From a virus, in the IMG/VR virus record IMGVR_UViG_3300009428_002742, positions 1 to 36,716 of that record: 36,716 nt of DNA, one strand, 5' to 3'. Each line of letters opens with the position of its first letter. The stretch's first letter is position 1. Below, piece by piece: positions 1 through 7,504 of this stretch. Made by a program: the position numbers and the translations under genes. The notes below the pieces were generated by a model. The model was not told where the DNA came from, did not search any database, and was given only the letters and a program-made list of their open reading frames with translations.

Positions 1-85
1 CAACTAGTAATACAGTTTCAGTTATTTCTGCATAAAATGCTGTTCGGTCAGTATTGTAGCTTTTTTTAAAAAAATTAATAAGCAT
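1..85 (-). CDS. partial hypothetical protein, 5' end only
   Basis: An open frame starts at the ATG at 85-83 and runs off the window edge, giving 28 visible residues that begin MLINFFKKSYNTDRTAFYAE. The ATG shares an A with the TAA stop of the upstream phosphoribosyltransferase gene (TAATG junction), an arrangement repeated at many junctions here, so translational coupling is likely and no separate Shine-Dalgarno sequence is visible. The T7A7 run at 61-74 lies inside its codons. I do not recognise the family; the rest of the gene lies outside the window. Confidence 0.5.
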   Translation of the reverse strand, partial: MLINFFKKSYNTDRTAFYAEITETVLLV

Positions 86-603
86 TATAGATACTGACCT
101 ACACATTCCCAAGGATACACTAGCCATACATCCTCTTCGGTTTTGTTAATCTCGTGACACGTATATGCACAATGCTCAGTAAAATCACTTGCTAAATTAT
201 CTGTTAGTGTTGCAAAACGCACATTGTTATTCCATACGGCATCCCAACGATTATCACTAGGTAAACAACCTGATCGCCAGTCTTGCATAATCCAATTAAA
301 TGTAGCACCTGTGTCATTGATATCGTCTATAATAAGAATGTTCATTGGTTCTTTATTGTGACCAAATGCATCTTCGGCCATCCATAAGTTGCTTTCGTTT
401 TCGCTAGTATCATCACGCAGACTTACTTTTAGTGCCTCACAACGAATGCCGGTCATGTTACTAATAATAGTAGCAGGTACATTGCCGCCGCGTGTAAGCC
501 CTATGATATAGTCTGGACGCCAGTTGTCAGCATACATTTGATGAACAATGCTTGTACACATTGTTTCAATATCAGACCAACTATAATAATGTTTCTTAAT
601 CAT
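85..603 (-). CDS. type I phosphoribosyltransferase
   Basis: This 172-residue protein has the type I phosphoribosyltransferase PRPP-binding loop at residues 92-101 (IDDINDTGAT, two acidic residues then D-T-G-A-T), preceded by a hydrophobic strand. An upstream IIGLTRGGNVPA segment (33-44) matches the loop that binds pyrophosphate in hypoxanthine/xanthine-type enzymes. Such enzymes join a base to PRPP or reverse that reaction, and in phages they usually suggest purine salvage or nucleotide scavenging. The substrate cannot be read from the sequence. The ATG overlaps the TGA stop of the preceding gene (ATGA), so it is coupled to the 74-residue gene. It could also be a phosphoribosyltransferase of a base-modification pathway, since a DpdA-like and a QueD-like gene lie a few kilobases upstream in the same orientation; that link is only inference. 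Confidence 0.8.
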   Translation of the reverse strand: MIKKHYYSWSDIETMCTSIVHQMYADNWRPDYIIGLTRGGNVPATIISNMTGIRCEALKVSLRDDTSENESNLWMAEDAFGHNKEPMNILIIDDINDTGATFNWIMQDWRSGCLPSDNRWDAVWNNNVRFATLTDNLASDFTEHCAYTCHEINKTEEDVWLVYPWECVGQYL

Positions 604-824
604 AGTTTTTTATACTCCATTTCAGTTTTAATTTCATCGCCTTGTTTGTCAACGGCAATACTTACCGCTAGTGTTTGTATATCGTCTATTAATCGTTTAC
701 AAGTTTCGTGATCGTAATCTTTACCAGATATCTCTGCAAATTCATTTCTTAATCGATGTACTAGTATAGCTTTGTCTTTCATAACTTCAATTCTTCGTAT
801 AAGGTCTTCAACTGTATGAAGCAT
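600..824 (-). CDS. small hypothetical protein
   Basis: A 74-residue charged protein, mostly predicted helical (LHTVEDLIRRIEVMKDKAIL near the N-terminus). It has no signal peptide or membrane segment. It is packed between the 120-residue hypothetical gene, 1 bp away, and the phosphoribosyltransferase gene, which it overlaps by 4 bp; this places it in the same transcript. I do not recognise the family. The tight junctions and sensible composition support it as real. Confidence 0.6.
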   Translation of the reverse strand: MLHTVEDLIRRIEVMKDKAILVHRLRNEFAEISGKDYDHETCKRLIDDIQTLAVSIAVDKQGDEIKTEMEYKKL

Positions 825-825
825 A

Positions 826-1188
826 TTAATTATCTCTTTCTTTTAATTTTCCATTCCAGTCTTGTTTAACCATTTTATATATCATTTGAAAATTTTCATA
901 TGACTTTTCTAAGGCAGGATATTCCTTTTTCATTTCTAATACATCATCTAAGAATGGAAATCTATCAATCCACTCAGTGCCTAAACTATCAATAGTTATA
1001 TTATAGTCAGGCAATACTGTAGTCGACGTATCACTTGTAATTGTTATAGTATTATCGTGATCAATTAATGAATTTGCATAATCAATAGACACTGTTACGT
1101 CATCTTTAACACTATCAAAAAATTCAACATCAATAGTATTATTAGTAAGTGTGTGCGTATCGATAATAAAATTGTCTTTAGAACGCAT
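826..1188 (-). CDS. hypothetical protein
   Basis: A 120-residue protein beginning MRSKDNFIIDTH. The frame is open further upstream to 1233, but I chose the ATG at 1188-1186 because a GGAAAGG Shine-Dalgarno sequence lies about seven bases before it; the longer version would run deep into the epimerase gene. With this start it overlaps the epimerase stop by 11 bp. The N-terminal half is rich in Asp, Thr and Ser with beta-like alternation, and the C-terminal half looks helical (LEMKKEYPALEKSYENFQM). No known family is recognised, and it has no membrane segment. Confidence 0.6.
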   Translation of the reverse strand: MRSKDNFIIDTHTLTNNTIDVEFFDSVKDDVTVSIDYANSLIDHDNTITITSDTSTTVLPDYNITIDSLGTEWIDRFPFLDDVLEMKKEYPALEKSYENFQMIYKMVKQDWNGKLKERDN

Positions 1189-2047
1189 TTTTATACCTTT
1201 CCAGTTTGTATTGATCAAGGCACATGTCTTCAATAGTTTTAGTTAGTGTAATGTGCTTTGATAAGTTATCAACTATACTTATAACTGCATCTCCTTTGCG
1301 TCTAGATGTTTCGATTATTTTAAATTCTTTGCCTGTAACAATCTGCATTGTATCAAGCACTTCTTTAACACTGTATCCTACATTACTTCCTAAGCATTCA
1401 TACGGAGTATTAACTGGTCCATTGTTAACAGCATTTAATATTGCATTTGCTAAATCAACTATATGAACATAGTCTCTTATACATGTTCCGTCACGAGTCT
1501 CATAGTCAGTTCCGTAAATTTCTACATAGTCTCTTTTTCGTGCAGCACATTCGGCAGCAATACGTATAAGATGGGTTGGACTTCCAAGTTGTCTATTAAC
1601 TCCGTCTGTACCGCTAACATTAAAGAATCTAAAAATAGTATAACCTTTGGCTTTTTCTTTAATTACATCTTCGGCGCCTACTTTACTAATTGCATATGGT
1701 GAGGCCATTTCCCATGCACTGCTTGTACTTGCAAATAGCACATGATCAGTATCGACATGATCTATAAGATTTGCTGTACCCATTATATTAACACGATAGT
1801 ATTCTGTAGGATTTAACAAACTATATGGAACAATACTCATTCCTGCAAGATGAATAATAGCATCATATGATCCCCAGCAATACTCGGTTACATCAGCTTT
1901 ATAGAATTCATCACAGTATGCATTTATATTATTGTATTCTCCATGAATGTTAATATCCCAGCCAGTAACATAATGACCATATTCTTTTAGTAGCCTGCAT
2001 ACATGACTACCAATATAACCTGTTGCTCCTGTAACTAATACTTTCAT
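1178..2047 (-). CDS. NAD-dependent epimerase/dehydratase, GalE-like
   Basis: A 289-residue extended short-chain dehydrogenase. The Rossmann motif GATGYIG is at residues 7-13, an acidic residue ends the second strand (D31, NAD preference), and the catalytic Tyr-x3-Lys is Y118-K122 (YAISK) with Ser at 109-110. The overall pattern (GSHVCRLL, HLAG, FRFFNVSG, RDYVHIVDL) is that of UDP-glucose/UDP-N-acetylglucosamine 4-epimerases. It is about 40-50 residues shorter than bacterial GalE (about 338), with the C-terminal substrate domain trimmed. It would interconvert nucleotide sugars in the cytoplasm, and a glycosyltransferase gene lies just upstream in the transcript, so the pair may glycosylate DNA, virion protein or host surface. 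The start has a TGGAG Shine-Dalgarno sequence. The exact sugar specificity is not determinable. Confidence 0.85.
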   Translation of the reverse strand: MKVLVTGATGYIGSHVCRLLKEYGHYVTGWDINIHGEYNNINAYCDEFYKADVTEYCWGSYDAIIHLAGMSIVPYSLLNPTEYYRVNIMGTANLIDHVDTDHVLFASTSSAWEMASPYAISKVGAEDVIKEKAKGYTIFRFFNVSGTDGVNRQLGSPTHLIRIAAECAARKRDYVEIYGTDYETRDGTCIRDYVHIVDLANAILNAVNNGPVNTPYECLGSNVGYSVKEVLDTMQIVTGKEFKIIETSRRKGDAVISIVDNLSKHITLTKTIEDMCLDQYKLERYKNAF

Positions 2048-2080
2048 TTTAACTCCAATATAGCAGGTTAAGTTGACTAC

Positions 2081-2596
2081 TTATGTGTCATCTACTTCAA
2101 ATAATGATGAATACGATTTCATATGTCCTCTGTTTCTTAATGACTGGATATTTCCAGGCGGCAACGATTTATATTTCTTTTCATACTTTTGTAATAAATC
2201 AAGTTCTTCAGATTCAAGTATCAACTTCCTTGTTGTAGCATCGTTCTTTAAGAACTGCGGAGTAGCTACATCAAATATAGAAACTATAATATCGTTCTTG
2301 GTTATATTTGGAAAATGTATTTCCAAAAGGTTAGCAAACTCTTTTGCACTAGAATCACCGTTGCAGTTTCTATTAGGCCATCCAGGTGCTCCTAGTGCTT
2401 GTTTATATATCCTATTACCAAAAGTACCATATCTCCATTCTCTGTCAGATGATATTCCGTACTTTATTGTTTCGCCAAATGTAGTGCTAAACATATAAAC
2501 ATAGTGTGTTGTATTCTTAGCTTTAAAGTTGTGGGTTATATCAATGGCTCTATTGAACCCTGCTAACCCGAATGAAAACTGATCGATATGATTCAT
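2081..2596 (-). CDS. putative GIY-YIG-like protein
   Basis: A 171-residue protein. Residues about 32-60 read YVYMFS...IKYGISSD...GNRIYK, resembling the Tyr/Tyr-Gly core and following Arg of the GIY-YIG nuclease fold. A later Glu-rich helix followed by LPPGN (about 130-150) fits the catalytic Glu and Asn positions. If correct it would be a small endonuclease, like the Seg-type or GIY-YIG homing proteins common in T4-like phages, but there is no obvious DNA-binding tail. It ends in the 33 bp gap before the epimerase gene, and its start is next to the glycosyltransferase stop. It could instead be an unrelated phage-specific protein; the match is by eye and weak. Confidence 0.45.
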   Translation of the reverse strand: MNHIDQFSFGLAGFNRAIDITHNFKAKNTTHYVYMFSTTFGETIKYGISSDREWRYGTFGNRIYKQALGAPGWPNRNCNGDSSAKEFANLLEIHFPNITKNDIIVSIFDVATPQFLKNDATTRKLILESEELDLLQKYEKKYKSLPPGNIQSLRNRGHMKSYSSLFEVDDT

Positions 2597-2597
2597 C

Positions 2598-3761
2598 TCA
2601 ATACTTTTCCTCTGCTACCTTATCTCTATAACGATTGCTATCACGATTCCATTCTTCGCCGTTGCCTTGCATAATATCTATATAACGATCGATAGTAGAA
2701 CTAGTCCAATTACTAATTTTGCCCATATCTTTATGTGGTGCATCTAGTAACGGACCTAGTTTATTAATTGCATCTTCTTTACTCCAAGGAACATACATAC
2801 GTGTATAATCGTTTGCAAAGATTTCTGGAAAACTTCTGTATGCCGGAAACAACACATTAGCACCTAATGCATCTGCTTCACTTACAGTATTACTAGTCCA
2901 GTCTTGTAACGCACAATTAAATAGTACTCTGCTATCATTTACAATGTTGTAATATTCATTCTTTTTAAGATTTTCGTAAATCTTAAGAACACCTTGGGCT
3001 TCTAGATCTCTTGCACGTTTGATATACTTTGGGTTATTACTACGTAACGGCCCGCCTTGCAATATAGCAAACTCTACGCCTTTTGATTTGCTTAACTGTT
3101 CTGCAATATCCATATAGAAGTCGGGTTGTTTTTCTTGATCAAACCTTGCAGTAAATACAACACGCCTTTTACGACTAGCAAATGTCATTCTACTTACACG
3201 CTCTTGCACTTCTTGTTTGTCAAATGCAAGTCCGCTAATATTATAGATTGGTGCTTTCCAGTTTGCAATTTTCATGTTAGCAACCATTTCTTCGTTGCTT
3301 GCTAATACACCAGTAACAAACTCGTTACACATTTCTTCATATAAGCTCATCCATTTACTCATACCCCAAACATGTACAAAGTCATCTGGATCAACAGTTT
3401 GTGCTAAACAACGTATCCATACTTGTGGACGATCGCCAATTGGAATTTGGTCCATAATATAAGGAAGGCTTTCCATTCCGGGTTGAAACATATCTTCAAA
3501 GAAAATAACATCGTTGCCAGTTACTTCGCCGTTACGCATCATTTGTACTAGGTTCATCATTTGCGACATTGCAAAGTACGAACGACCATGTGCATCTAGT
3601 ACCTGTCCTACTTGTATACTTTTAGTATTATCTATAGTAGTACCGGGTACTATAACGTAATCAATATTACGTTTTTTAAAAGCACGTTCGCTCCATTCTT
3701 GTAATTGTAATGTATATCTACCTTCATAAGGTTCTAGACCCATGTAAAATAGTTTTTTCAT
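2598..3761 (-). CDS. GT-B fold glycosyltransferase
   Basis: A 387-residue protein. The C-terminal half has the order expected of GT4-like retaining glycosyltransferases: a strand-loop RRVVFTARFDQEKQPD (about 198-213), then AILQGG, then a donor-sugar segment with VSEADALGANVLFPAYRSFPEI (about 300-325) equivalent to the E-x7-E region. The N-terminal half begins MKKLFYMGLEPYEGRYT like the acceptor Rossmann domain. It would transfer a sugar from a nucleotide-sugar donor. With the GalE-like gene two genes downstream, it may decorate phage DNA or a structural protein, as T4-like phages do with modified bases, or act on host polysaccharide. The acceptor is unknown. The start shares a base with the stop of the 62-residue gene upstream. 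Confidence 0.7.
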   Translation of the reverse strand: MKKLFYMGLEPYEGRYTLQLQEWSERAFKKRNIDYVIVPGTTIDNTKSIQVGQVLDAHGRSYFAMSQMMNLVQMMRNGEVTGNDVIFFEDMFQPGMESLPYIMDQIPIGDRPQVWIRCLAQTVDPDDFVHVWGMSKWMSLYEEMCNEFVTGVLASNEEMVANMKIANWKAPIYNISGLAFDKQEVQERVSRMTFASRKRRVVFTARFDQEKQPDFYMDIAEQLSKSKGVEFAILQGGPLRSNNPKYIKRARDLEAQGVLKIYENLKKNEYYNIVNDSRVLFNCALQDWTSNTVSEADALGANVLFPAYRSFPEIFANDYTRMYVPWSKEDAINKLGPLLDAPHKDMGKISNWTSSTIDRYIDIMQGNGEEWNRDSNRYRDKVAEEKY

Positions 3762-3949
3762 TATCTTTTGCCTTTGTTACGATTCTTAGCTCGTACCCAA
3801 TTTTTATATTTTTGATACGCTTGCCACACACGAGCATCGCTTTTATAAAGGTCTGCTTCATTAAACGGATAACCTTCAGTTCGACAAAAATTATGAAGAT
3901 CTTCGAGATCATTAAAAACTTTATTTACTACCGGATTGGTGATAGTCAT
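3761..3949 (-). CDS. small conserved phage hypothetical protein
   Basis: A 62-residue protein with an acidic N-terminal half (FNDLEDLHNFCRTEGYPFNEAD) and a very basic tail (NWVRAKNRNKGKR), possibly a nucleic-acid contact. Its TAA stop overlaps the glycosyltransferase ATG (TAATG), indicating coupling. The type looks familiar from marine T4-like phages, but no function is known to me. There is no membrane segment or zinc motif. Confidence 0.6.
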   Translation of the reverse strand: MTITNPVVNKVFNDLEDLHNFCRTEGYPFNEADLYKSDARVWQAYQKYKNWVRAKNRNKGKR

Positions 3950-3967
3950 TGTAACTTATTCCTTGTA

Positions 3968-4417
3968 TTATTGGTATTCAATATGACAGCCGTTTTCATT
4001 GTCTTCAGCGACATTAATAACAACAAATCGGCCAGGATATTTGTTGTTAATCTGTAAGTACAAGTCGTCAGCAATCATTTCGCATGACTTGTAATCAAGT
4101 TGTAATAGGTCTTCTTTGTATAAATTTTCTAACCAACGTTTAAATTGAATAAATTCAATATCACGATCGTTGTGTGTTACTTGTATTTGCACTTTAAAAT
4201 AAAATGTATGTCTATGCGGATATCCTAAGAAACTTACATCATACTCGTCACCTGTTGCTAGTTCAGGATCATCAAGTGCTGCTGGATATTTGTGTATACC
4301 TTCTTTGGTAAAGGTAACCCAAATACTACGTTTTGCATTATCGAGTGCATTTGTCATTTTAGCGTTTTCCTCTCTAGTACGCCGCTTCATATAGTTATAA
4401 TACGATTCTTGTGTCAT
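3968..4417 (-). CDS. QueD-like (6-pyruvoyltetrahydropterin synthase fold) protein
   Basis: With the ATG at 4417 the protein has 149 residues. Residues 64-80 (LGYPHRHTFYFKVQIQV) contain the His-x-His on a beta strand typical of the zinc site in 6-pyruvoyltetrahydropterin synthase/QueD proteins. It is followed by an acidic-helix stretch (IEFIQFKRWLENLY), a Cys at 112 (SCEMIADDL) and a C-terminal VAEDNENGCHIEY equivalent to the ET-x-x-G-x-x-Y end of the fold. QueD makes 6-carboxy-tetrahydropterin in the preQ0 pathway. Its neighbour two genes upstream is a DpdA-like transglycosylase, which strengthens this reading. A longer frame uses a GTG at 4441; neither start has a good Shine-Dalgarno sequence, but the ATG lies 4 bp after the upstream TGA, suggesting coupling. 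The first 40 residues are not typical of QueD. Confidence 0.6.
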   Translation of the reverse strand: MTQESYYNYMKRRTREENAKMTNALDNAKRSIWVTFTKEGIHKYPAALDDPELATGDEYDVSFLGYPHRHTFYFKVQIQVTHNDRDIEFIQFKRWLENLYKEDLLQLDYKSCEMIADDLYLQINNKYPGRFVVINVAEDNENGCHIEYQ

Positions 4418-4425
4418 TTTGTCAA
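4397..4425 (-). promoter_or_regulatory. possible internal sigma70 promoter (TTGACA-N17-TATTAT)
   Basis: On the minus strand TTGACA (4425-4420) is followed after 17 bases by TATTAT (4402-4397), a 5/6 match to the -10 consensus. It overlaps the start of the QueD-like gene and would drive the glycosyltransferase and later genes. In AT-rich coding DNA this can arise by chance, so the call is weak. Confidence 0.25.
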
Positions 4426-4964
4426 GTAATAATTGTATCACTAGTGTATTTAGACCAATCTGTAAAAACAGCTTTTTCTTTTAGGTCGTGCATTCTATGC
4501 ACCCATACACCAGGATTGCTTGCATCAAAGTCTTTGTCGTCAATTTTAACACATGCATTGTATCCAAGTTGACTTGCATATGGTATTTTAACACTAATCA
4601 TAGGAATAAACCGATTGTGTTCTGTTAGTCCACTTTCAAGAAGACCTTCAACTTGAGCTACATCAACATCAAGTGTAACCCAATATTTTTTATTAAGTAA
4701 TGGAAATGCCATTTCTTCCCAAGGTTTCCATTGTTCCTGAGTATTATCTATAACATTAAAACTCATGTTAGCACCTAAATATATATGCTTACATCCTTGG
4801 TCTTCTGCTGTAGATATTATTTCATCTGTGTCTTTAATACCTACTACAAATAATGTACGTTTTCCAAATTGTGGAGTATGTTCTACTTCGTTGCCAACAA
4901 AGTATTGTACATCTTTTTGTAAGCCTTGATCATATATTCGTTCCATACTACTAGTGATATCCAT
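4422..4964 (-). CDS. conserved hypothetical protein next to QueD-like gene
   Basis: A 180-residue soluble protein with alternating beta/alpha segments (TLFVVGIKDTDEIISTA, HIYLGANMSF, YWVTLDVDVAQVEGLL) that suggest an alpha/beta fold. A C-terminal part is rich in Trp and His (NPGVWVHRMHDL). No known motif is recognised: there is no radical-SAM CxxxCxxC and no P-loop. Its stop lies 4 bp before the QueD-like start, and its own 5' end overlaps the DUF465-like gene by 14 bp, so it is in one operon with the DpdA-like and QueD-like genes. A role in base modification is a guess from position alone. Confidence 0.6.
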   Translation of the reverse strand: MDITSSMERIYDQGLQKDVQYFVGNEVEHTPQFGKRTLFVVGIKDTDEIISTAEDQGCKHIYLGANMSFNVIDNTQEQWKPWEEMAFPLLNKKYWVTLDVDVAQVEGLLESGLTEHNRFIPMISVKIPYASQLGYNACVKIDDKDFDASNPGVWVHRMHDLKEKAVFTDWSKYTSDTIIT

Positions 4965-5157
4965 TAACTTTCATTCCATCATTAATTAATTGTTTTTCAA
5001 TTCTGTAAATTTCATCTTTAAGCCATAGTTTTTCAGTTTTTAATCTTCTAACTTCTTCGGTAATACTAGTTAATTCAATATTTTTTATTTCATTATCTAG
5101 TATTCTATGTTTTTTACGCAGTTCCTCTAAATGAGCTAATAGTTTTTTTTGGTCCAA
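4951..5157 (-). CDS. DUF465/YdcH-like small coiled-coil protein
   Basis: A 68-residue, entirely helical charged protein. The pattern LLAHLEELRKKHRILDNEI then LKTEKLWLKDEIYRIEKQL matches the DUF465/YdcH family (HRxLDxEI and the LKxEKLxLKDEI signature), a small coiled-coil protein of proteobacteria with no established role. The start is a TTG at 5157-5155, supported by an AGGAG Shine-Dalgarno sequence eight bases upstream and by the absence of any nearby ATG. It overlaps the next gene by 14 bp. The family is especially common in alphaproteobacteria, which fits an alphaproteobacterial host. Acquisition from a host is possible. Confidence 0.6.
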   Translation of the reverse strand: MDQKKLLAHLEELRKKHRILDNEIKNIELTSITEEVRRLKTEKLWLKDEIYRIEKQLINDGMKVNGYH

Positions 5158-5168
5158 ACTGGTGTCTC

Positions 5169-6725
5169 CTAATCAAATAGTTCATCAAATTTTGCTTCAG
5201 CGTTAATTGTTTTCTTGCCAATTTTTAATCTAGTTCCGATAATATGTGTCCAAATACTGTTTGATTGCGTATCAGTTCCGTACTTATTAATGACATCAAG
5301 ACTTTTTTGTCTATCATTTTGTGCAAAAATTTCATCAGCTATGTCTCTGAACTTGTGTTGAGCAAGTGGAGTATCGTAAACCATCATATAAGGATATTCA
5401 CCTTTGTCGTATAATTCGTTAGCACGTTGAGTACTTTCAATGTGCATCCATACATTATGGCCCATTTGTAGTGCATAGCTAAATGAATCCCAACTTGTAG
5501 AATCTTTCTTGCGTACAACAGGATTACCTCTGTTATCTAGTATTTGATTGCCGTGTTTATCAATATCAATATCGCCAGCCTTAACTTTAGGATGACCAAT
5601 TTTATTTTTATCACCTTCAGCATAGAAACAAATATCATTCATTTTACAATGTTGACTAATTGGCGATTCTTCAAATGCTGCAAGTATACCTTCTTGTACA
5701 ATAGCATTACCAAATTGTCTTGTGTCTGAAGAATATTTTAATGCATCAGCACCTGGTGCCATCATATAACTCCATTTACCTTTATGTTCTGCCCGAATAG
5801 TATGATAAATTTGTCCATTAGCAGTTGCTAAGAAAGGACTAGCACAATCGTATGTAATCATAAAATTCTTATTATGATATTTACGTACTGCACGTTGTAT
5901 ATCAGTAAGCAAAGTAGCCCACTCAAGTTTACTTGTACCTAAGAAGTGCATTACATCATGTAATCCTTCTTCAAGTAATCCATCGTGTATCATGTGTACA
6001 AGTCGTTTTAAAATAAGATGAACATCACACATATTTTGTCCGCCCATTGCCCATCCATCAAAATGCGTATCAGGATATACCCTAGGATCACAATAGTCTT
6101 TAAACTCTTGATACCAACTTTCTGCATTAGTATGATTACTACCTTGCAGTACATTTAACACTTTAAAGTTGCCACGTCTATTATCCATGTAATATCTTGC
6201 ATTAATATGAGTTGCTGTAACAGCATCGTCATAACTCTTAATATTACTTGCTTCTGAAGCTTTAGGATCTTGGAATGTCCAAGTTGGAATATCCAACATC
6301 ATTCCATAATCCATATATTCTTCCATCCAATTAACAACTAGTTCACGCTTCTTCATTGCCTTCGGGCATGTTTCGCTGGTCCAGTCGCCTTCCCAAAGTC
6401 CTTTAGCAATTTGGAAACCACCTGAGTCGCCCAGCAACCAAGTGTTTTCTCTATCACGATTTCGAACCATATCTTCTTTTTCGCTAAACTTATTTGTATC
6501 TAATTCAGCATGACCTGCTGAATAGAGCGCCCACTTATAGTGGAACGCTCCTTCTTTAGAATTTAGGAAGTTCATTCCTTCCATTCCGTTTAATCCGCTA
6601 GGAATACGTATAGGATCAACATAATCACTAAATCGTTGCTTGCCTATAAATGTAGCATAAAATCCACTTATACTAGGTAAGAATACAGCATAATCGTTTT
6701 GTGTTTGTGTTAAGTTTGTTTTCAT
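5169..6725 (-). CDS. DpdA-like tRNA-guanine transglycosylase paralogue
   Basis: A 518-residue protein with the tRNA-guanine transglycosylase (TGT) core. The base-binding DSGGFQ is at residues 100-105, a glycine loop WAMGGQ at 225-230, and the nucleophile region YDCASP at 292-297, with D293 at the position of the catalytic Asp. Downstream, C360, C366 and H378 could form a variant metal site replacing the usual CxCxxC...H. Phage TGT paralogues of the DpdA type swap guanine in DNA for a 7-deazaguanine such as preQ0, protecting against restriction. The long C-terminal part and the phage context favour DpdA over a tRNA enzyme, and a QueD-like protein lies in the same operon. The TAATG junction with the clamp stop indicates coupled translation. 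FolE, QueE and QueC are not in this window, so the precursor may come from the host or from elsewhere in the genome. Confidence 0.75.
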   Translation of the reverse strand: MKTNLTQTQNDYAVFLPSISGFYATFIGKQRFSDYVDPIRIPSGLNGMEGMNFLNSKEGAFHYKWALYSAGHAELDTNKFSEKEDMVRNRDRENTWLLGDSGGFQIAKGLWEGDWTSETCPKAMKKRELVVNWMEEYMDYGMMLDIPTWTFQDPKASEASNIKSYDDAVTATHINARYYMDNRRGNFKVLNVLQGSNHTNAESWYQEFKDYCDPRVYPDTHFDGWAMGGQNMCDVHLILKRLVHMIHDGLLEEGLHDVMHFLGTSKLEWATLLTDIQRAVRKYHNKNFMITYDCASPFLATANGQIYHTIRAEHKGKWSYMMAPGADALKYSSDTRQFGNAIVQEGILAAFEESPISQHCKMNDICFYAEGDKNKIGHPKVKAGDIDIDKHGNQILDNRGNPVVRKKDSTSWDSFSYALQMGHNVWMHIESTQRANELYDKGEYPYMMVYDTPLAQHKFRDIADEIFAQNDRQKSLDVINKYGTDTQSNSIWTHIIGTRLKIGKKTINAEAKFDELFD

Positions 6726-7453
6726 TATTTTTGTTGCGCCGGCAAAATATAATCGTACTTTGCCATACCGCTATCAACACTAATAGTCATAGCACCTTGA
6801 TCAGTAATACTTAACTTTTTATTACCATCTAGATTAAGAATAGCTAGTGTTTGCGATACAGGCCAAGACCATGTGTGTGTTAATTTACCTTTAATATCAT
6901 GTTGGAACGTAAATGTACCTGCATGTGTGTTTAAGTCACCAAAGTAAAAATTTAGATTGTTATCTTCTGTTTTTACTTGAAATACGGTTTCTTCAGCATG
7001 TGCGCCGGCCATTAGTTTCATTCTAGCAATAGAACTTACACTTGGCTCAATTTCAACATCGTATGTGTTTACTTTAAATTTAACACTTTTAAGTTTTTCG
7101 TCAATTACAGTTTTACTCATAAATCTATAATCATTTTGAAAGTCGCCACTTTTGTTTTCAAAGTGGATGTGTGTTGGAATAACTTCTCCATTGCGAGAGT
7201 CTTCAACTACTTCAATATTAGAATCTGTTTCGTATTCAGGATTCTTTAGATGATATGATAGCTTTCCTAAGTCAGGCATTCCAAATGTGCCACTAAACTC
7301 GGCTACATTATTATGTGCAATTGCAGATAAAATTACACTTCTATCATCTGCCATTGATTCAATATTAGTATCTTTGTCAGTAGTTACTTTTAAAGTTGTA
7401 ATAAATCCTAAAGAATGCGTATGTGCTACAATATCTTTTAGTATGTCGATCAT
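6725..7453 (-). CDS. probable sliding clamp, gp45-like
   Basis: A 242-residue protein of almost continuous beta strands. Its layout fits the two-domain clamp fold: an N-terminal half with DLGKLSYHLKNPE at about 80 resembling the helix-strand of gp45, an acidic surface, and a C-terminal end DYILPAQQK resembling the polymerase/loader-contact tail. Length is close to T4 gp45 (228). Clamps encircle DNA and hold gp43 polymerase on the template. The polymerase gene is two genes upstream in the same orientation, and a strong sigma70-like promoter lies directly in front. No catalytic motif is present, as expected. The call rests on fold-like pattern and context, not on a short diagnostic motif. Confidence 0.6.
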   Translation of the reverse strand: MIDILKDIVAHTHSLGFITTLKVTTDKDTNIESMADDRSVILSAIAHNNVAEFSGTFGMPDLGKLSYHLKNPEYETDSNIEVVEDSRNGEVIPTHIHFENKSGDFQNDYRFMSKTVIDEKLKSVKFKVNTYDVEIEPSVSSIARMKLMAGAHAEETVFQVKTEDNNLNFYFGDLNTHAGTFTFQHDIKGKLTHTWSWPVSQTLAILNLDGNKKLSITDQGAMTISVDSGMAKYDYILPAQQK

Positions 7454-7475
7454 GTTGTTCTCCTATATCTCTTTT

Positions 7476-7504
7476 ATTATATTATACATTTTATGTAAAG
7501 TCAA
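7476..7504 (-). promoter_or_regulatory. sigma70-type promoter (TTGACT-N17-TATAAT)
   Basis: On the minus strand TTGACT (7504-7499), a 17-base spacer and a perfect TATAAT (7481-7476) lie 23 bases before the clamp ATG at 7453. A second overlapping TATAAT is at 7486-7481. The spacer contains the inverted repeat TACAT-AAA-ATGTA (7485-7497). It should let host RNA polymerase transcribe the clamp, DpdA-like and QueD-like operon early. The -35 box overlaps the stop region of the preceding cytidylyltransferase gene. Confidence 0.7.

Noticed and set aside
61-74. T7A7 perfect palindrome as a terminator
   Set aside because: It has no loop or GC stem, and lies inside the codons of the next gene (F-F-K-K), so a terminator is unlikely.
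2073-2498. 141-codon plus-strand open frame
   Set aside because: Antisense to the GIY-YIG-like gene, with shadow composition (Ser/Phe/Leu-rich) and no start signal.
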